In this document: in pieces, positions 1 through 12,770 of the stretch
Position numbering within the stretch: position 1 is the stretch's first letter
Layout: each line of letters opens with the position of its first letter
NCBI GenBank assembly: GCA_029207755.1
Contig: JARCOQ010000017.1
Span: 11,110,945 to 11,174,944, forward strand
From: Chamaea fasciata
Taxonomy: Eukaryota; Chordata; Aves; Passeriformes; Sylviidae
Length of the DNA stretch: 64,000 nucleotides
Direction: 5' to 3'
Notes under the pieces: model-generated
What the model saw: the letters and a program-made list of their open reading frames with translations, nothing else
What the model was told of the DNA's origin: nothing
The model's database searches: none
Translations under genes and position numbers: made by a program

Positions 1-435
1 CTCATGTCCAAATCAATTTGCTGCCCTGTCGGCTCCATTTTCTCTTTGGAGCCAAAATCAGCATTGATTCCTGAAGTCACCCTTCACATCTCCAGTGCTG
101 TGTACAGACCTTCAGTGACTTCTGGAACACAGTCTGAAGGAAGGCTCTGCCTTCAGTGGAACTTGTTTCCTAATTTTTTGTAGCAGTTCAAATACCTTTA
201 TGTGGGTGAAAATTATTTTTCTGGTAGATCATGGTGAACTGGTAAAAAGGCAATCTGAATTCAACACCTTTGCTTAGAGTTAGCAACACACTGAAGTTTA
301 TCCAACCTCCACCCGCAGCTTGGAAAGAGATGAGAGTTTTTGTTGCCTTAAAAGTGCAAAAAGCTGGATCACCACCCCAACTGGCTGCTGGATGAGAGTT
401 AAGGGGCTGCCTGGTCCTCAGTATCCATCCAGCTC
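1..435. other. Unique non-coding sequence
   Basis: Sequence of mixed composition. I see no repeat, splice-bounded exon or RNA gene in it, and no open frame of note. Confidence 0.6.
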
Positions 436-603
436 CATGGAATTAGAATGGTTTGGGTGGAAAGGAACTTAAAGCTCATCTGGTTCCACCCCCTGCCATG
501 GGGAGGGACACCTTCCACTATCCCAGGTTACTCCAAGCCCTGTCCAGCCTGGCCTTGGACACTTCAGGGATCCAGGGGCAGCCACAATCCTCTCATCCTG
601 TGG
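436..603 (-). repeat. CR1 LINE, 5'-truncated 3' tail
   Basis: The plus strand reads as the reverse complement of an avian CR1 3' end. It has the 'AGAATGGTTTGGG' terminus, then the 'CCCCCTGCCATGG' and 'ACACCTTCCACTATCCCAGG' blocks, then the 'GTCCAGCCTGGCCTTGGACA' block. It stops near 'GCCACAATCCTCTCATCC', where it departs from the usual 'GCCACAGCTTCTCTGGGC'. Only about 170 bp of the 3' untranslated tail is present, with no reverse-transcriptase sequence. This is the usual dead-on-arrival form left by incomplete reverse transcription. The short open frames that cross it are by-products of the repeat. Confidence 0.9.
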
Positions 604-1749
604 GATGCAGAAGAAGCAAGGTGTGCAGAGATCAGGGTAATGTTGAATCTTTAGTACTCACATGTTAAATTTTCAGGAGTATTTGCACCTCTGTGCCCTC
701 TTTTGGCTCAGGTGTGGCTGCCCTGGCTGATGTGGTGGATGAACACTCCCTGTGCCCACCTGTGGGTGTGAATTTTCTTGTCCTGGGAGCTGATTTGTGT
801 TCTTCCTGCAAAGAATTCTTTACTGGAGGTGTGGCTGATAAAAATGGACGACTTGAAAGTAATCAGATATTTTAAACTAGAAAATAAGGTGGGAAATTCT
901 CACCATCTATATTAAGATCTTAATTTAATGTATTTAGGAGGCTTACAATAAATGAAAATGCTAAAGCAAGACACTTACTGCTGAAGTTTTCTGATTCTTC
1001 AACCCACTGAAAGGACAGATAAAACATGCCTAAACACTTGCATTGACCTTGCTGAAGGGCTGCCTCCACTTTAAAAGCTGGTGTTTTCAGGAATTGCAGA
1101 AAGAAGACTTTGTTTAAAGCAGTTTCATCCAGTAATAAAGCTCAAAAATTAATTAATTCAATATTTGGTGAGAACAAAAGCCAAAAGCATTTCGGGGAAG
1201 TGGTTTTCTTTCTGCTGCCTCAGATATTATCTTCTTGCACCTGATTTTCATTCAATCAGCTCTAACATCTCCAAGGTTTTGGCCCCAGTTATTGGAAACA
1301 AACAATTCGATTTTATTGATCACATGTAGTTCTTCTTTTGTGTTGTAAATCAGATTGAAATGCAAAGCATGTTTTAATAAAAATATTTTTGTTGCCTAGC
1401 ACACATGAAGAGCTTGTAATTGATAGAAAGCTGTTTGAAATGCTGATTTGTGCATTCTTATTCAGTTCCAGTTGTCCAAGTAGAGTTTGACACAAGTGGA
1501 AAATAAACTATCATTTAGCAAATAGTAAAGGGATCACTTAACATTGTTTAACATGGCAAAAAATTGGAAAAACCAGACTGTGAATGAATGAATGCAGGTA
1601 TCTCTGTTTGCCTAAATGCATACAGATGAGGTAGTGAATTGAAAGTAGAGGCTAAATTTAATTGCAGTTCCTGTTTTAATGGTTTCCCACTGATAAGAAT
1701 AAAACTTTCTGCTCAGCAGGCACTCAAAAGTACAAACAGAAATGGGATT
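604..1749. other. Unique non-coding sequence, AT-rich
   Basis: The stretch is AT-rich, with scattered AATAAA-like words (for example near 950 and 1130), and open frames are under 70 codons. I see no repeat family and no exon. Confidence 0.6.
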
Positions 1750-1855
1750 GAGACCAGTGATTTTTGAAACACTTCTATGTAAATCAACCCAGTCCTGATT
1801 TGAGCACTGATTTGAAACACTTCTATGTAAACCAAGACAACCCTGATAGAGAGGA
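1750..1855. repeat. Two-copy tandem duplication, period 48 bp
   Basis: The 21-base block TTTGAAACACTTCTATGTAA(A) occurs at 1763 and again at 1811. The preceding bases are also similar (GACCAGTGATTTT against GAGCACTGATTT), so roughly 48 bp were duplicated in tandem. The copies differ at a few positions, so the event is not recent. No function is implied. Confidence 0.8.
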
Positions 1856-4286
1856 AATGAAAAGACTTCCCCAATATTGGTACGAACCACTGACTGCAGC
1901 AGTCCTGGTGCAGGATGGAGCTGCTGTGGTCCCTGGTATCCAGAGCTGGAACTGCCATCTTTTCTCCCATTCCAGGACAGAAAAGAAAAGTTTCCATCCT
2001 TTCTGAGGACAAACAGTGAGAAATAGCAACTGATCAAATGGGGCATGATCGATGGCTGTTAAAGGAATAAAAACCTGCCCACACTGATAATAAACATTGC
2101 AGCTGCTTCCAAAATCCCTCCCCAGGGCAGCTTTGTCAGACTTTAGTTGCGGAGGAAAAATAACAGTGGCCAGCAGAGCCAGTCTATTCAGTAATAAAAA
2201 ACAGGGAAAAGGCAGCGTGGAAGAGCAGTCTCGGTGCCTCTTGTGGCTTCTGTCAAGGATATTGTGCCACAGTGACCCTGAGTCAGTGACACAGGACTGT
2301 CCAGCTGGGATTGAGCCTCACTGGCTCTGCCTGGCTTTGGTTTTTCTCCTTCCTGGTGTCCTTCCTCTCCATGACCTTCAGGTGATGTTTGGCCAGAAGA
2401 TGCTGTGTGGGCACAGAACTGGAAAGAGGAAGGAGCTGGGAGCTGGTCTGGCACTCGGTGTGTGGTTCCTTCGAGGGTGCTGTCACTGATTCTGCTGCTC
2501 TTTCTGCCTCTTTGTATCGTCTGAGGCTTCCCATGGCTAAATTTGGTGTAGCAGTGATCAGTCCTGCTGGAGGCCAAAGGGTGGCAGGGGACGTGTCAGT
2601 CCTGGCACTGCTCCCCGAGGTGTGCAGCTCTACCTGCTCCAGGTGTAGTCACAGAGCTCCCAAAGGTGGGAAATCCCTCCCTCAATCCCCTTCTCAATTA
2701 GAGGAAGCACTGACAGACCTTTTGGAGACATCTCTTCAGTTACAAGGTAAAAACCAGGATGATGTCTGCCATCCCATCTCCCTTCCTTCCCACAGAAATG
2801 GAGCTGGGATATTTTGGCCTGCACTCCCCAAAACACCAAGAGAAGTGCAGAACTGATCTTGCTCTCACCCTCCTCCCTCTTCAGGAATTGCTTCTGGACG
2901 CTCCTCCCTCTGCCTTAACAATTTAACTCTAGTAGAATTATATCCCTGAACTATTGTTCTCATGAAATGCTATGCTTAATAAAATGTGTGGCGCATCAAT
3001 AATTTAGGTACTTGTGACAAAGCATAAAACTCTGTTAAATATATCGTAAACTTTGCCTGGTGTTCTTGATAATTAAAAATGGATGTAATGGCGAAGCATT
3101 GTAGGTGTTAAGTCTATTTCAGAGTCCTTGCATGTAAACCAGAGGCCATCAATTTTAAAATACCGTAAAAAATATGGCAAGATTTTTCAATATATCTGAT
3201 ATACTGTCCTATCTGTTTAAATTATTAATATGCAATGCAACCAACAGGAGCCTAAATTCTTCCCAGCATAAGCTCTAGGTAATCACTCTACGAGGAGCTC
3301 GGTGAGCCTGGGGGAGTGGAGATAAACCCCAGCAGGTAATCCCTTCCTCTGGGCTCAGGTGTCCTCTGCCTGGCTCCATTCGAGGCCATTCACACCTGTG
3401 CCAATCTCAATCCCTCCCTGCCTTGCCCTCCAGGCTGCATTTTTCCCCCTGTTTGCATTCCCAGAGCCTTTTCTCTGCAGTGGGATCCGGCCACCCCAGC
3501 AGGGAGCTCAGGGCAGGGGTTTGGGGTTGCTGACAGGGTGGCTGAGAGCAGGAACCAGAGTGGTTTGAGCATGGGAGGAGAAAATCCACCTGCAGGTGCC
3601 TGGAATTAGTGATTCACTGAGTGCAAAGCTGGGGGGAGCTCTGACGGATGGGCAGGTTGGGAAAAGTATAAAATAAATAGGAGAAAGTAGAGATTTGGGC
3701 CAAAACCATGGACCTGCTACCAGACCTTGGATCAGGCAGAGCACTCTGCTGGTGGACATCTGGAGCCATCCCAAGTTCTCGCTCTGTATCAGCAGCTGCT
3801 CAGCTAAAATTTTGTTTTCAGGGCAATACCAGTCCCAAGGTCATGAATGGAGGTCTGCTGATGCAGATCAGAAATTTGGGGTCCTTGGGCAGTGCAATAT
3901 AAAGGCATGGCCCACGTTTCTCAGGGAATGCAGCTCCCTGGGGGACAGCAGCAGAAGGTAAAGGCTTGACAAAGCCCCAATATTTTTCACACCTGCACAC
4001 AGGTCTGAAATAAATAGATCCCTTTTTTTTTTGTGTTTGCTCCAGACTCTGCCCTACTGCTGTGGTTGTGTCTTTGTTTTGGGACAAAAGGACTGAAATG
4101 AATAGGTAGCATTGTCTCTTCCTTACCAGCATCTCTCTAGGGGCCCTGGCTGAGGGAAAAGCTTATTTTAAGGAAATGGAGTTGATGTGGGGTGAGGAAG
4201 AGATGCATCATGAAGTCCCAGAATGCAGGAAAATGTTCCATGCTGGGAATCGCACTTTGTTTGTAAAAGTGAACAGATTGAGCAGT
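1856..4286. other. Unique non-coding sequence
   Basis: GC-richer stretches (about 2.1-2.9 and 3.3-3.6 kb) flank an AT-rich stretch (2.9-3.25 kb). The GC-rich parts contain overlapping open frames up to 155 codons on both strands, with no recognisable domain or convincing splice sites. A T tract lies at about 4022-4032. I call no gene here. Confidence 0.55.
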
Positions 4287-4347
4287 GGGGAAAAAAGAAA
4301 AAAAAAAAAAAGAAAAAAGAAAAAAGAAGAAAAAAAAAAAAAAAGAG
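4287..4347 (+). repeat. Pure purine (A/G) tract, 61 bp
   Basis: This is an uninterrupted purine run, mostly A with spaced single G residues (GAAAAAAG-type units). It could be a decayed A-rich microsatellite. The complementary strand yields phenylalanine-rich open frames that have no coding meaning. Confidence 0.9.
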
Positions 4348-5214
4348 CATGAATTCACTTTAGTTTGGTGTGCTGCTCCTGGACATGCTGTTTTTGGAGG
4401 CTGTGGCTCAGAACAGCACTCAGTGTACCTGGCCAACTGATTAGTATTTTCTCAGACGGTGAATTTATTCCTGGCCTGGCACAAGTGGGTGATGGGCTCA
4501 TGTCTTTGACCCTGAGATTTCCAGCACTGTGCCATTAAGGAAGCTGCAGAGTTTTGTGTGTTTGGGTCTGGACTGATGCTGCTGCTGTCCAGAGGAGCAG
4601 GGGGATCCCAATTCCCTTCCCTTTCTCTGCTCCTTTAATTTTCTGCCGAGGAGTGACTCCTGCCCTGATCCCCTGTTCAGCCCAGCTGTGTGAGTGCTCC
4701 TGGCCCCTCTGCTCTATCAATACCCCTTCTCTCCCTCTGAGGGCAAGAGCTGCAGGTGAGATTTTAGAGAAATCAATGTGAAGGGAAAACTGGCAGCTTT
4801 GACTGCATGAAATGACAAATGCCTCATTATTGGCCGAAAGATTTTTTGTAAGGGAGGTTGTTGTTGTTGGAAAACACCAGTGTGCTGGTTTTTTTTGGTA
4901 AATGGACTCATTGTTGTGGCTGTTATGGGAGTGTATTTTACTTTCTGTTTAGTGCCATCTTCATTACAGACCAGGATGGATCCCTCTGCACAGCAGAGCA
5001 CATAACAAAAGAATTAATCATCCTGTTCACAGGGTCACTAACAGTGATGAGTGTGGGGCTTCTCTACAAGATGGTTCTTTTACCTTGAAGGATAATAAAA
5101 ATAGTTAAAGAATAAAAGAAAAATAGGACAAAGAGCATCCTCCTGACGTGGAACACTTTTCTGAGCAGGTAGTGCTGGGTGCAGGGGAGACAAATTCAGG
5201 AGGGGAGGCATTTT
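4348..5214. other. Unique non-coding sequence
   Basis: No repeat family is recognised. A 76-codon open frame at 4858-5088 is hydrophobic only because of T-rich DNA (a TTGTTGTTG run at about 4858 and a T run at about 4890). Confidence 0.55.
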
Positions 5215-5525
5215 CATAGGATCACAGAACATCCTGAGCTGGGAGGGACCCACAGGACCACCCAGCCCAGCCCCTGTCCCTGCACAGACACCCCAACAAC
5301 CCCACCCTGGGCATCCCTGGCAGCGCAGTCCAAAGGCTCCTGGAGCTCTGGCAGCCTCGGGGCCGGGACCATTCCCTGGGGAACCTGGGCAGTGCCAGCA
5401 CCTCTGGGGGAAGAACCTTTGCCTGATATCCAGCCTGACCCTGTCCTGGCACAGCTCCAGGGTCCTGTCACTGGTACCCAGAGTGCAGAGAGCAGTTCCT
5501 ATCCCCCTGCTTGCCCTGAGGAAAT
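5215..5525 (-). repeat. CR1 LINE, 5'-truncated, different subfamily
   Basis: The block opens with 'CATAGGATCACAGAACATCC' and 'TGAGCTGGGAGGGACCCACA'. It continues with the typical 'CCTGTCCCTGCACAGACACC', the 'TGGCAGCGCAGTCCAAAGGC' block and 'CTGACCCTGTCCTGGCACAG', and fades after 'GGTCCTGTCACTGGT'. This is the minus-strand tail of a CR1 subfamily distinct from the 'GGTTTGGGTTGGAA' type at 436. It is the same subfamily as the plus-strand copy at 61755. A 180-codon open frame (5179-5721) reads through it and is an artefact of the repeat. Confidence 0.9.
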
Positions 5526-6795
5526 GTTTTACCTGGTGTCACCTCCCTTGTCTGTTTGCCTGACCTTTCCCCAGAACCTCAGTGATGGATGTTTGTTGTG
5601 TTTTCGGGGGCTCTGCTACCCCTCAAATTCAGCAGTTTCTTTTGGCTCTGGCCCTCAGTGTGCACTGCTGCAATTCAAACATCTTCATCCTCGCTTTACT
5701 CTTGGCAGAAGTGAAGGATGATCTGTCCATCTCCCTGTCTGAGGCTGCAGTGCTCTGAACATGAGGATTTACCCTAATTTACCTCAACAACTTCTCTTCT
5801 TTAAACTGAATCCCACCTCCTTTGCCTTTCCTCACAGTTTCCCAGGACATCCTTATTTTTGCCAGCATTTTGCCCAGGTCAGATGGTGCTCAGAGTGGCC
5901 CAGGAGGAATCCTCAGGCAGTGCATGCAGATGTGTTCCCACAGTGTGACCACACACCAGTGAGAGCTGCTCTCTGAGCACATTTCCCACCTCGTGAATCT
6001 TGACAACGCCACCTGATCACAATTCTGTGGCTTGTTTAAAGCAGTGTCTTGTAAAATGATGCCAAAGGCCTTGCTGTGGCCCTTGTGTACAACAGTGACT
6101 GCCTCTCCCGGAGCCCTGCTGCCCTGTCATGGAAAAATATGAGATTGGCTTGATATTAGTTCTTGACGAATCCGTATTGGCTGTCCCTCACTGCCTTGTT
6201 ATCTTTTTGGTGCTTGAAAAGTGTTTGTTTGATGATTTGTTTCAGTGTTTTTCCTGGGAATTGAAGTTAAGCTGCCTGGCCTGTAAGTCCCTGCTATGTT
6301 TGCTGTTCTCTGCTCTTCTGGGACTCGTCACAGTCCCTGAATTTTCAAAAATAAGTGCTAACAGCCCTCAGATTGTCTTCACCACTTCCAAGTACCTAGC
6401 AGTGAATCTCAGCAGCCCCAGCTGATTTGAAAGCGTAGTCTGAATTCTTACCTTTTTGTAACAAGTAACCATTGCAATATCTCTGCAAATGAATCCATCA
6501 TTTTTATTGGGAAGCATTACTCTCTGCAGTGACAGCTGGGAACAGCTCTGTTGAATGATGGAGGAGCTCTTCTCCTGGTCATAAAGCTATTAATAATTTG
6601 ACTTAATTTTGGGGGGTTTGGTGTTATAATTTAGATTCCCTACAAGCTCTACAGCAATATACAACTTAATCTAATTTTATTTTATTTCCCTAGTGTGTTT
6701 CCTGCTCACTTACACAGTCCTTAGCCTTTTGAATCAGTTTCTACAACTGACCTCTCTGTGGTCCAGCATCACTTAGTGATTTTCCGTAGTTTATT
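5526..6795. other. Unique non-coding sequence
   Basis: No repeat or exon is recognised. The 98-codon open frame at 6129-6425 is leucine- and phenylalanine-rich, with no recognisable family and no splice context. Confidence 0.5.
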
Positions 6796-6864
6796 TAGTA
6801 TATGGAAACATACTTTTTTATATAGTATATGGAAACTTATGCAGAATTTTTTTTTTTTTTTTTT
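6796..6864. repeat. 14-bp direct repeat (period 27) followed by T tract
   Basis: TAGTATATGGAAAC occurs at 6796-6809 and 6823-6836. An uninterrupted run of T follows at 6847-6864. This looks like replication slippage in AT-rich DNA. Confidence 0.8.
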
Positions 6865-9362
6865 GAATATTCAAAGTCAGGTAGGTCTGAAGGTGAGCAG
6901 ATTTTATGCTGGAGTGGGTGGAAATCCCCTGATGTGTCTCAACAGCTCTGCTGTTCCCTGACAGGCTCCAGCACCTGGGATGGGTATCCTGGGTTATCCA
7001 CAACCCACAAGGCTCGGGGGACAGAGCCAGGGCAGCAAATATTCTCAGCTATCTTAACTTTCCTTGCCTTTAAAATAGACCAGGAAAATTTTCACTTTGG
7101 AACGATGACACTTGAAATTTACTTTTATCTTTGTCTTGTTTTACCATCTTTTTTGTGGCACCGTGTTAATAGGGATGAACAGATTTAACTGATAATGGTG
7201 TACTAAGACAACCTGCTAAGCAAATCACACTGATGTTTTTCTTCCCTGCATTATGGATGGCTGGGATTTGTCTTGCTGAATGAAACATCAGGTGGTGGAT
7301 TTTTTTTTTTTTCCCCTGTGTTTCAAAGTACTTCCAATCTAGTTTACAATGAAATGGTTTGACAGTTTTCAAGTAGGCAACACTTTGATCTGTGTGTCAG
7401 CTTGCTTTAACTCACTGCATTGGAACAAACAGCAGATGTTTTGTTCTACAGAACAAGTATTTGGTGTCTGTTGTCCCTGATATTTTTTAAATAAAAAGCC
7501 AGGAGTGTTTTGATTCATGCATTCCATCATGGTAGAACTTGTCAGTCACAGTATAATGTGTTATAAGTTACAATAGAATTGTCATAAACTGAAAAAAAAA
7601 AAAAACAAACCCCACCAGAGATGAACAGCAGAACTGAAACTAAAATTCCTAATTCTGAAAATCATTCCTTAATGGAAAGTTTGAGAGAAGAGCATGTCAT
7701 TTCATAATTTCTTACTGGTGATTGACAGAAAGGAGCATTTTTCAAGTAACTTCAGTTTCAAAGAAACGGAATTGTTTGAACTGAAGGATGCTTGGAAACA
7801 AAACCTGACCAAACAATATGTTCTTGTCCCCACTCTGACATGCATGAGCAACTCCTATATGGGGTGTTGGAAAATATCTCCTCCTATTAATCATTCTTTC
7901 TTCTTGCTGGAAGGGCCTTTTCCTCATGTAGGAGCTTTTCTGGTACTCTGAGCAATCTGGTCTAATGAGAAGTGTCCCTGCCCATGCCAGGGAGTTGGAA
8001 CTGGATGAGTTTTAGGGTTTCTTCTTACCCAAACTATTCCATGATCAAGAATGATAATCAATTAACTAATTAGTACCATATCAGTGTATTCCTGCAAGAC
8101 TGGCTAAAAAGAGGACCACAAACCAATTCTTTACATTATTTGCAGTTCTTGTGCTTTGTAGAAACCCACTAGAGCCCATCCTGTCCCTGCCCCAGCCTGG
8201 TCCCTCTGTCTGGATCTCATCTGAGTGTTTCTTTCCAAAAGATTAACCTTGGAAAATGGTGATTTGAAGATATTGTGTTTTTGCAGGTGCAGCATACAGA
8301 ACCGGCATTGATTTGACAGTTTAAGTTTTCAGGGGAAAAAAAGGCAGCATTTTGGAAATTGATGGGATTCAAATGACAGGTTTTGATATTTTTAGTTTGA
8401 AGTAGCATTTTAATTCAAAATACAGAAAAAAGCAGAGGGAGGAGGAATCAGAAGCTAAAACTGGAGATAAACAGCAGTTGATGAGATTATTTTTCTCCTC
8501 TTTGGAAAGATATTTAATAATTTCACAAAGAAAAAAAATACTAATAAAAATTTTCACATCTCTATTCAGGGCAAAGAAAAGGTCAAGATTCTGTGGCCAG
8601 TCCTTTGCCAAGTGTCCACCAAGAGTGGAAGAGCTGCAGCTGGGAAGAAAAGGCTCATTTCTGCAGGGTAAAGCCTTCCAACCCTTCCTGTTCCATCCAG
8701 CCTGGATTCCATCATGGAGTGTTCATTCTGAAAAGTCTCCACAGCAGAGTCAGAGCTCTCCTGACCCCTCTGAGAGCTCAGGCAGCCACCCTGGGTCTGG
8801 ATCCTGCCAGGGCTGCGGTGCTGCTCCTGGGGCACAACCAGGGCCAAAACCTGCAGCTTTTAAAGCTGAGCACGTGGGGAGCTGTGGAGGGGCTGCCTGA
8901 GAACAGAGACACACTGCCACTGTGAGCATGGGCTCCTGTCTCCTGAGCCACTGTTAAGGCCAGCATCAAGCTGCCAGACATGTGCCCTGCTCATGCTATG
9001 CAGGATTTGAGAGGTTGGGGTCTAAGCACTGGTAGGTCTCTGCAGGCCCCCATTTAAGCTGACAGATCGGCTGGCTCTGTAAGCAAAATAATAATGAATG
9101 TAATTATATGCAATTACCAACTTGCCCGTACTCAGAAGCCAATTGGAATAACTAAAGAATCCTAATTTCCTTGGCACAAGGATGTCCTGTTTAGAATTGA
9201 GTGAATAGCACAGAATTTTCCATTCCTTTGCCCCATGAAACATTTCCTCCCTTGCTCTCTCCTCTCACCTTTGATGGACAGAACCCTCCTATTAATGTTG
9301 ATGAACTTGGTGGCATGAGGCTTCCCCTGTCACCATACAGGATACACTGAGAGATGTCACCC
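6865..9362. other. Unique non-coding sequence with homopolymer tracts
   Basis: A T tract lies at about 7300-7312 and an A tract at about 7592-7605. The stretch at 8.5-8.9 kb is GC-richer, with overlapping open frames up to 140 codons in three frames, which argues against any one being real. No recognisable repeat family or exon is present. Confidence 0.5.
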
Positions 9363-10027
9363 TGTCTTGGTTTGGAAAGACAGGTGTCTGCCAGGGAAAG
9401 CTGGGGCCTCCCTTGAAATGGAGAATGTAAACCCCTCCCTCCAAATTATTATGATTTTGAAATTTAGGGGCTCTCAGGAAAAGATATAGGAATAGGAATA
9501 ATAGTTCTTTACTTGGAAAATTAAAACGAAAATATAGTAGTACCAAAAAACCCAATCAACCAAACAACAACAAAAAAAAGAAACCACTGACAGAGTCAGG
9601 ACACAACCTGACACGCTGTTGCTCAGGGTGTTGGTGTCAGTCCAGTCATGTCCTCCTGCAGTGACAGATGTGGTTCTGTCAGAGCAATGATCCTGCAGAA
9701 GGGTGCAGTTTTCCTCTGAAGGTCCAGTGGGGTGAGATGGGTCTGGTCTTCCTCTGGGAATCCAGTGCAGACAGGCTGTGCTGGTGTTCTGAATGCCAGG
9801 TTTGATCCAGGTAGGAATGCTGGGCTCCTCCTGCCAGGTGGAGCATGTCCCAGTGGGATGATGGAATTGTATCAGCCCTGCAGTGAGCCTGGATGGCCCA
9901 TGCACAGCAGATATCCCCTGGAGGGAGGATGGGTCCTGGAAGCGATGAAGAACACTGCCCCAGCTGGTTGAACAGCTGCTAACAGAATACAGACTGCTGG
10001 TTACATCTTGCATTGGAACGCAAGCCA
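9363..10027 (-). mobile_element. Solo LTR of an endogenous retrovirus (songbird type)
   Basis: Read on the minus strand, this is an LTR of about 665 bp. It opens TGGCTTGCG, then CAATGCAAGATGTAACCAGC. It carries the block CATGCTCCACCTGGCAGGAG-GAGCCCAGCATTCC, then GGATTCCCAGAGGAAGACC, then the TGACTCTGTCAG block, and ends CTTTCCAAACCAAGACA. On the plus strand the left flank is CACCC (9358-9362) and the right flank is CATCC (10028-10032), a possible 5-bp target duplication with one mismatch. I see no gag, pol or env sequence beside it, so it is a solo LTR left by LTR-LTR recombination. A 232-codon minus-strand open frame (9474-10172) runs through it and is not a gene. The copy at 50417-51047 is the same family in the opposite orientation. 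The right boundary is approximate. Confidence 0.85.
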
Positions 10028-10032
10028 CATCC

Positions 10033-11343
10033 TCAGCCATGCCACCCATATCCTGATCGTGTGTTCCTCCAGCCCAGGTTTTGTGTGAGATTTGCCCACA
10101 GGAAGCTGCTGAGGCTCCAGTGCACTGTGCTCTGTATGGGGCTGGGGAATGGAGGGATGGTGATGGCTGCACTCAGAGCAAACCCAGGGCAAATCCTGCC
10201 ATCAGAGGGTACAGGGGCTCAGCTCTGTGGCAGCACTGTTAGAATTTACAGATTTCATCACACAGCAGGAGAAGTGTCTCCTCTGGCAGGGCTGAGTGCC
10301 CTGCAGCAGCACCAGGAGGTCAGGGCTCAGTGCCTGCAGTGGGGGCTGCAGGGCAGAGCTGCAATTTCGTGAACAAACCATGCTTGGGCATGTCTGAGAT
10401 CTGGCTGGGGGATACCGAAATGCTGGGAGGCAGATTTGCACTTTATACCTTTCTCTCTCCATTGCCATTCCTGCACATAAAGACATTAAATCCTTTTGGC
10501 CTCAGGAAAATTACTGCAGGATCTTTGGTGAGTGCTACTTGTCAGGAGAGCATCCTGCATCTAAAGGTTTTCGGATTTTTTTTTTTTTTTTTGCTATAAA
10601 TCTCCAAAGATATTTAAGATCCATGACTCTTACCTTTGAAAGTCTACTGTAAAGTCTTGGAATATGAAATATATGCATATAGAGAGAGGTTGGCACACAG
10701 GAGGACTCACCTCCAGCTTGAAAATTACTAAGATCTGCAACATTCATCCCAAAAACCTTGCTATAAATAAAGCTGAGGGAAGGAAAAGGCTTTGCTGGGG
10801 TTGCCTCTGCTGGGAGATGAAGGGATGCTGGGGCTGCAGCAGAGCATGGGGTGATGTGCTGCTGAGATTGCCAGGGAAGCTCCCATCCCGAGGCCTTTGG
10901 CTTGGTGAAAAAACTCATCCCACAGCAGAGAGAGAGGAATGGATACCCACAGAAAATTAAAACATTAAAAAAATAAAAATCCTTGCCTATTTTGACTTAA
11001 TTTTGTGTTATAGTTTCACTGCTGCAACTATTTTTAAAAATTATTTCTAAACCCAGAAGTATAAAAAAGGGAAAAGTTAAAGTCTGAAATCCATTTAAAG
11101 CTTTTTAATCCGTGAATGCTTTAAATACTGCCTCACCTTGACGTTGTTTGAGTTCTTGGTGTTGAAGCTGAATTCTAATTATGCCCCAGTAGCTTTTCTT
11201 GCCAGCTCGATCTTCCAGGCTCATATCACATAGAAGCTAAAAAAAAAAAAAATATCCAGACTTCCCTTTTAATCTGTCTCACTTTAAACAATTTATCCTT
11301 TTTGAGATACCTGATTGCACAGGCTCTCTTAGATAACCACATG
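10033..11343. other. Unique non-coding sequence
   Basis: A T tract lies at 10576-10592 and an A tract at about 11239-11252. No repeat family or exon is recognised. Confidence 0.55.
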
Positions 11344-11371
11344 GTGTGTGTGAGTGTGTGTGTGTGTGTGT
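11344..11371 (+). repeat. (GT)n microsatellite
   Basis: About fourteen GT units with one interruption (GTGAGTG). It is short enough to be moderately polymorphic at most. Confidence 0.95.
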
Positions 11372-12770
11372 TCCATCTCTGATGGCAAACAGCGTATCTG
11401 ATCCCTATGGAATGATCCACTGGGGAATGATGGTAATTAATCTCTAACAAATACAAATTTGGAAACATCTGTGTAGATTTAAGCTTAAGAAGCAGGACCG
11501 AGGAACAGGTTTCAGCAATGGGAAGAGAGTGAGAAAGCAGAACTCAAGGTACCAGGCAAATATTGCAATTAAATTAGTCAGCTTGAGGAAATTAAATCAA
11601 GGGAAATTGGAAGGTGTCATACTTTTTGATCCGAATTTCTGGCTGTTATGAGATTTTGAAGAGAGCCAGTGAAGAATATAGAAGATAATAAGTCTTAATT
11701 TCTTTTCCTGGTGACTCAGAGGAGAGGTGGATGAAGCCCTTTCTGATTTTGTGATAATTAATGTGACTCCCATGGCAAAGTGAAATGCTGTGATTAGTTA
11801 TAAGTCAGCTGAACTCTCACAGCAGGTTTTCAGAGAATTTCTCATTGTTTCAGTCCTGTTAACAGCCCAAGCTGCTACTCTTGCCTGGGCCTGTCCTATC
11901 TATAGGGTGAAGCTTTGCTGAAGAAATCTGGTGGAAAAGTCCCAGTTAAACCCATGGTTAATTTAAAGTGCACAGTTGTGTATCAATAGTTGTGAATCGA
12001 CACCTAAATATGTTCATGGAAAACACAACTTCTGACCTGTGAAAGTGCAGATTTAGCTATCCCTTTAAAAAGAACCATGTAAGATGCTAGGAGTGCATTT
12101 ATAGCAGTGCCCAGCAAGAGGTAAACAGGGCACATGGTCAGAGATGGTGGGAAACAGAGCCAGGAACCTTCCTTAAAGATTTCTGCTCTCGGTTTCTAAA
12201 TTATGTCTGTTTGTAAATGCTGTGGTGTGGTTTTGGTAACTTCTCACAATTCAGGGGGATCACAGCTGCTAGAATCCAGAGCTGCTGGCCTCTGGAACAC
12301 CAGGAGGGTTCCAGCAGGTCCCAGCAGGATGAAATTCAGCAGCGAGAGTGAGGGAGGCCAAAGGCCCCTACACACAGCAGATGAGTTTCTGCTTCATTTT
12401 TCATGGTTATTCAGGTAGACAGCACCGTGCTGACAGCTGATACAGAAGGTGGGATGTGTCCTCCTCCAGGGAGGCTGGGGAAAGGGGAGTCCATGGAGAG
12501 AGAGGCAAACTCTGGGAGGCAGCAGATCCTCCTGTGGCTGTGCTCTGCAGGAGGAGCAAAGGCACGAGGGAGAATCTGCAATGGCTATCCAAGGAGGTGC
12601 AAATTACCTGCTCCTTTCTGGAAGGTGTTGCCACCACCTCCTTCCAGAGCCTGGTTCTTCCTTGCTCAGGATGCTGTGGGAGAGGAAACACAGGGATTCA
12701 AGGGTTCAGGGATTCAGGCATGACCATCGCGTTCCCAATGTCCCATGAGGAGCACGCTGCGGAACTAGAA
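11372..12770. other. Unique non-coding sequence
   Basis: AT-rich to about 12.1 kb, GC-richer to 12.77 kb. Several overlapping open frames of about 100 codons lie in different frames at 12.4-12.78 kb, and none has a recognisable domain. No repeat family is recognised. Confidence 0.55.

Noticed and set aside
2389..2856. 155-codon plus-strand frame with a donor-like CAAGGTAAAA near 2745
   Set aside because: No acceptor of comparable quality and no recognisable domain; overlapping frames on both strands suggest low stop density.
4137..4436. Phenylalanine-rich minus-strand frame
   Set aside because: It arises from the 61-base purine tract.
5179..5721. 180-codon plus-strand open frame
   Set aside because: It reads antisense through a CR1 tail; the residues follow CR1 untranslated consensus, not a protein family.
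9474..10172. 232-codon minus-strand open frame
   Set aside because: It lies almost entirely within the minus-strand solo LTR, and no retroviral protein family is recognisable.
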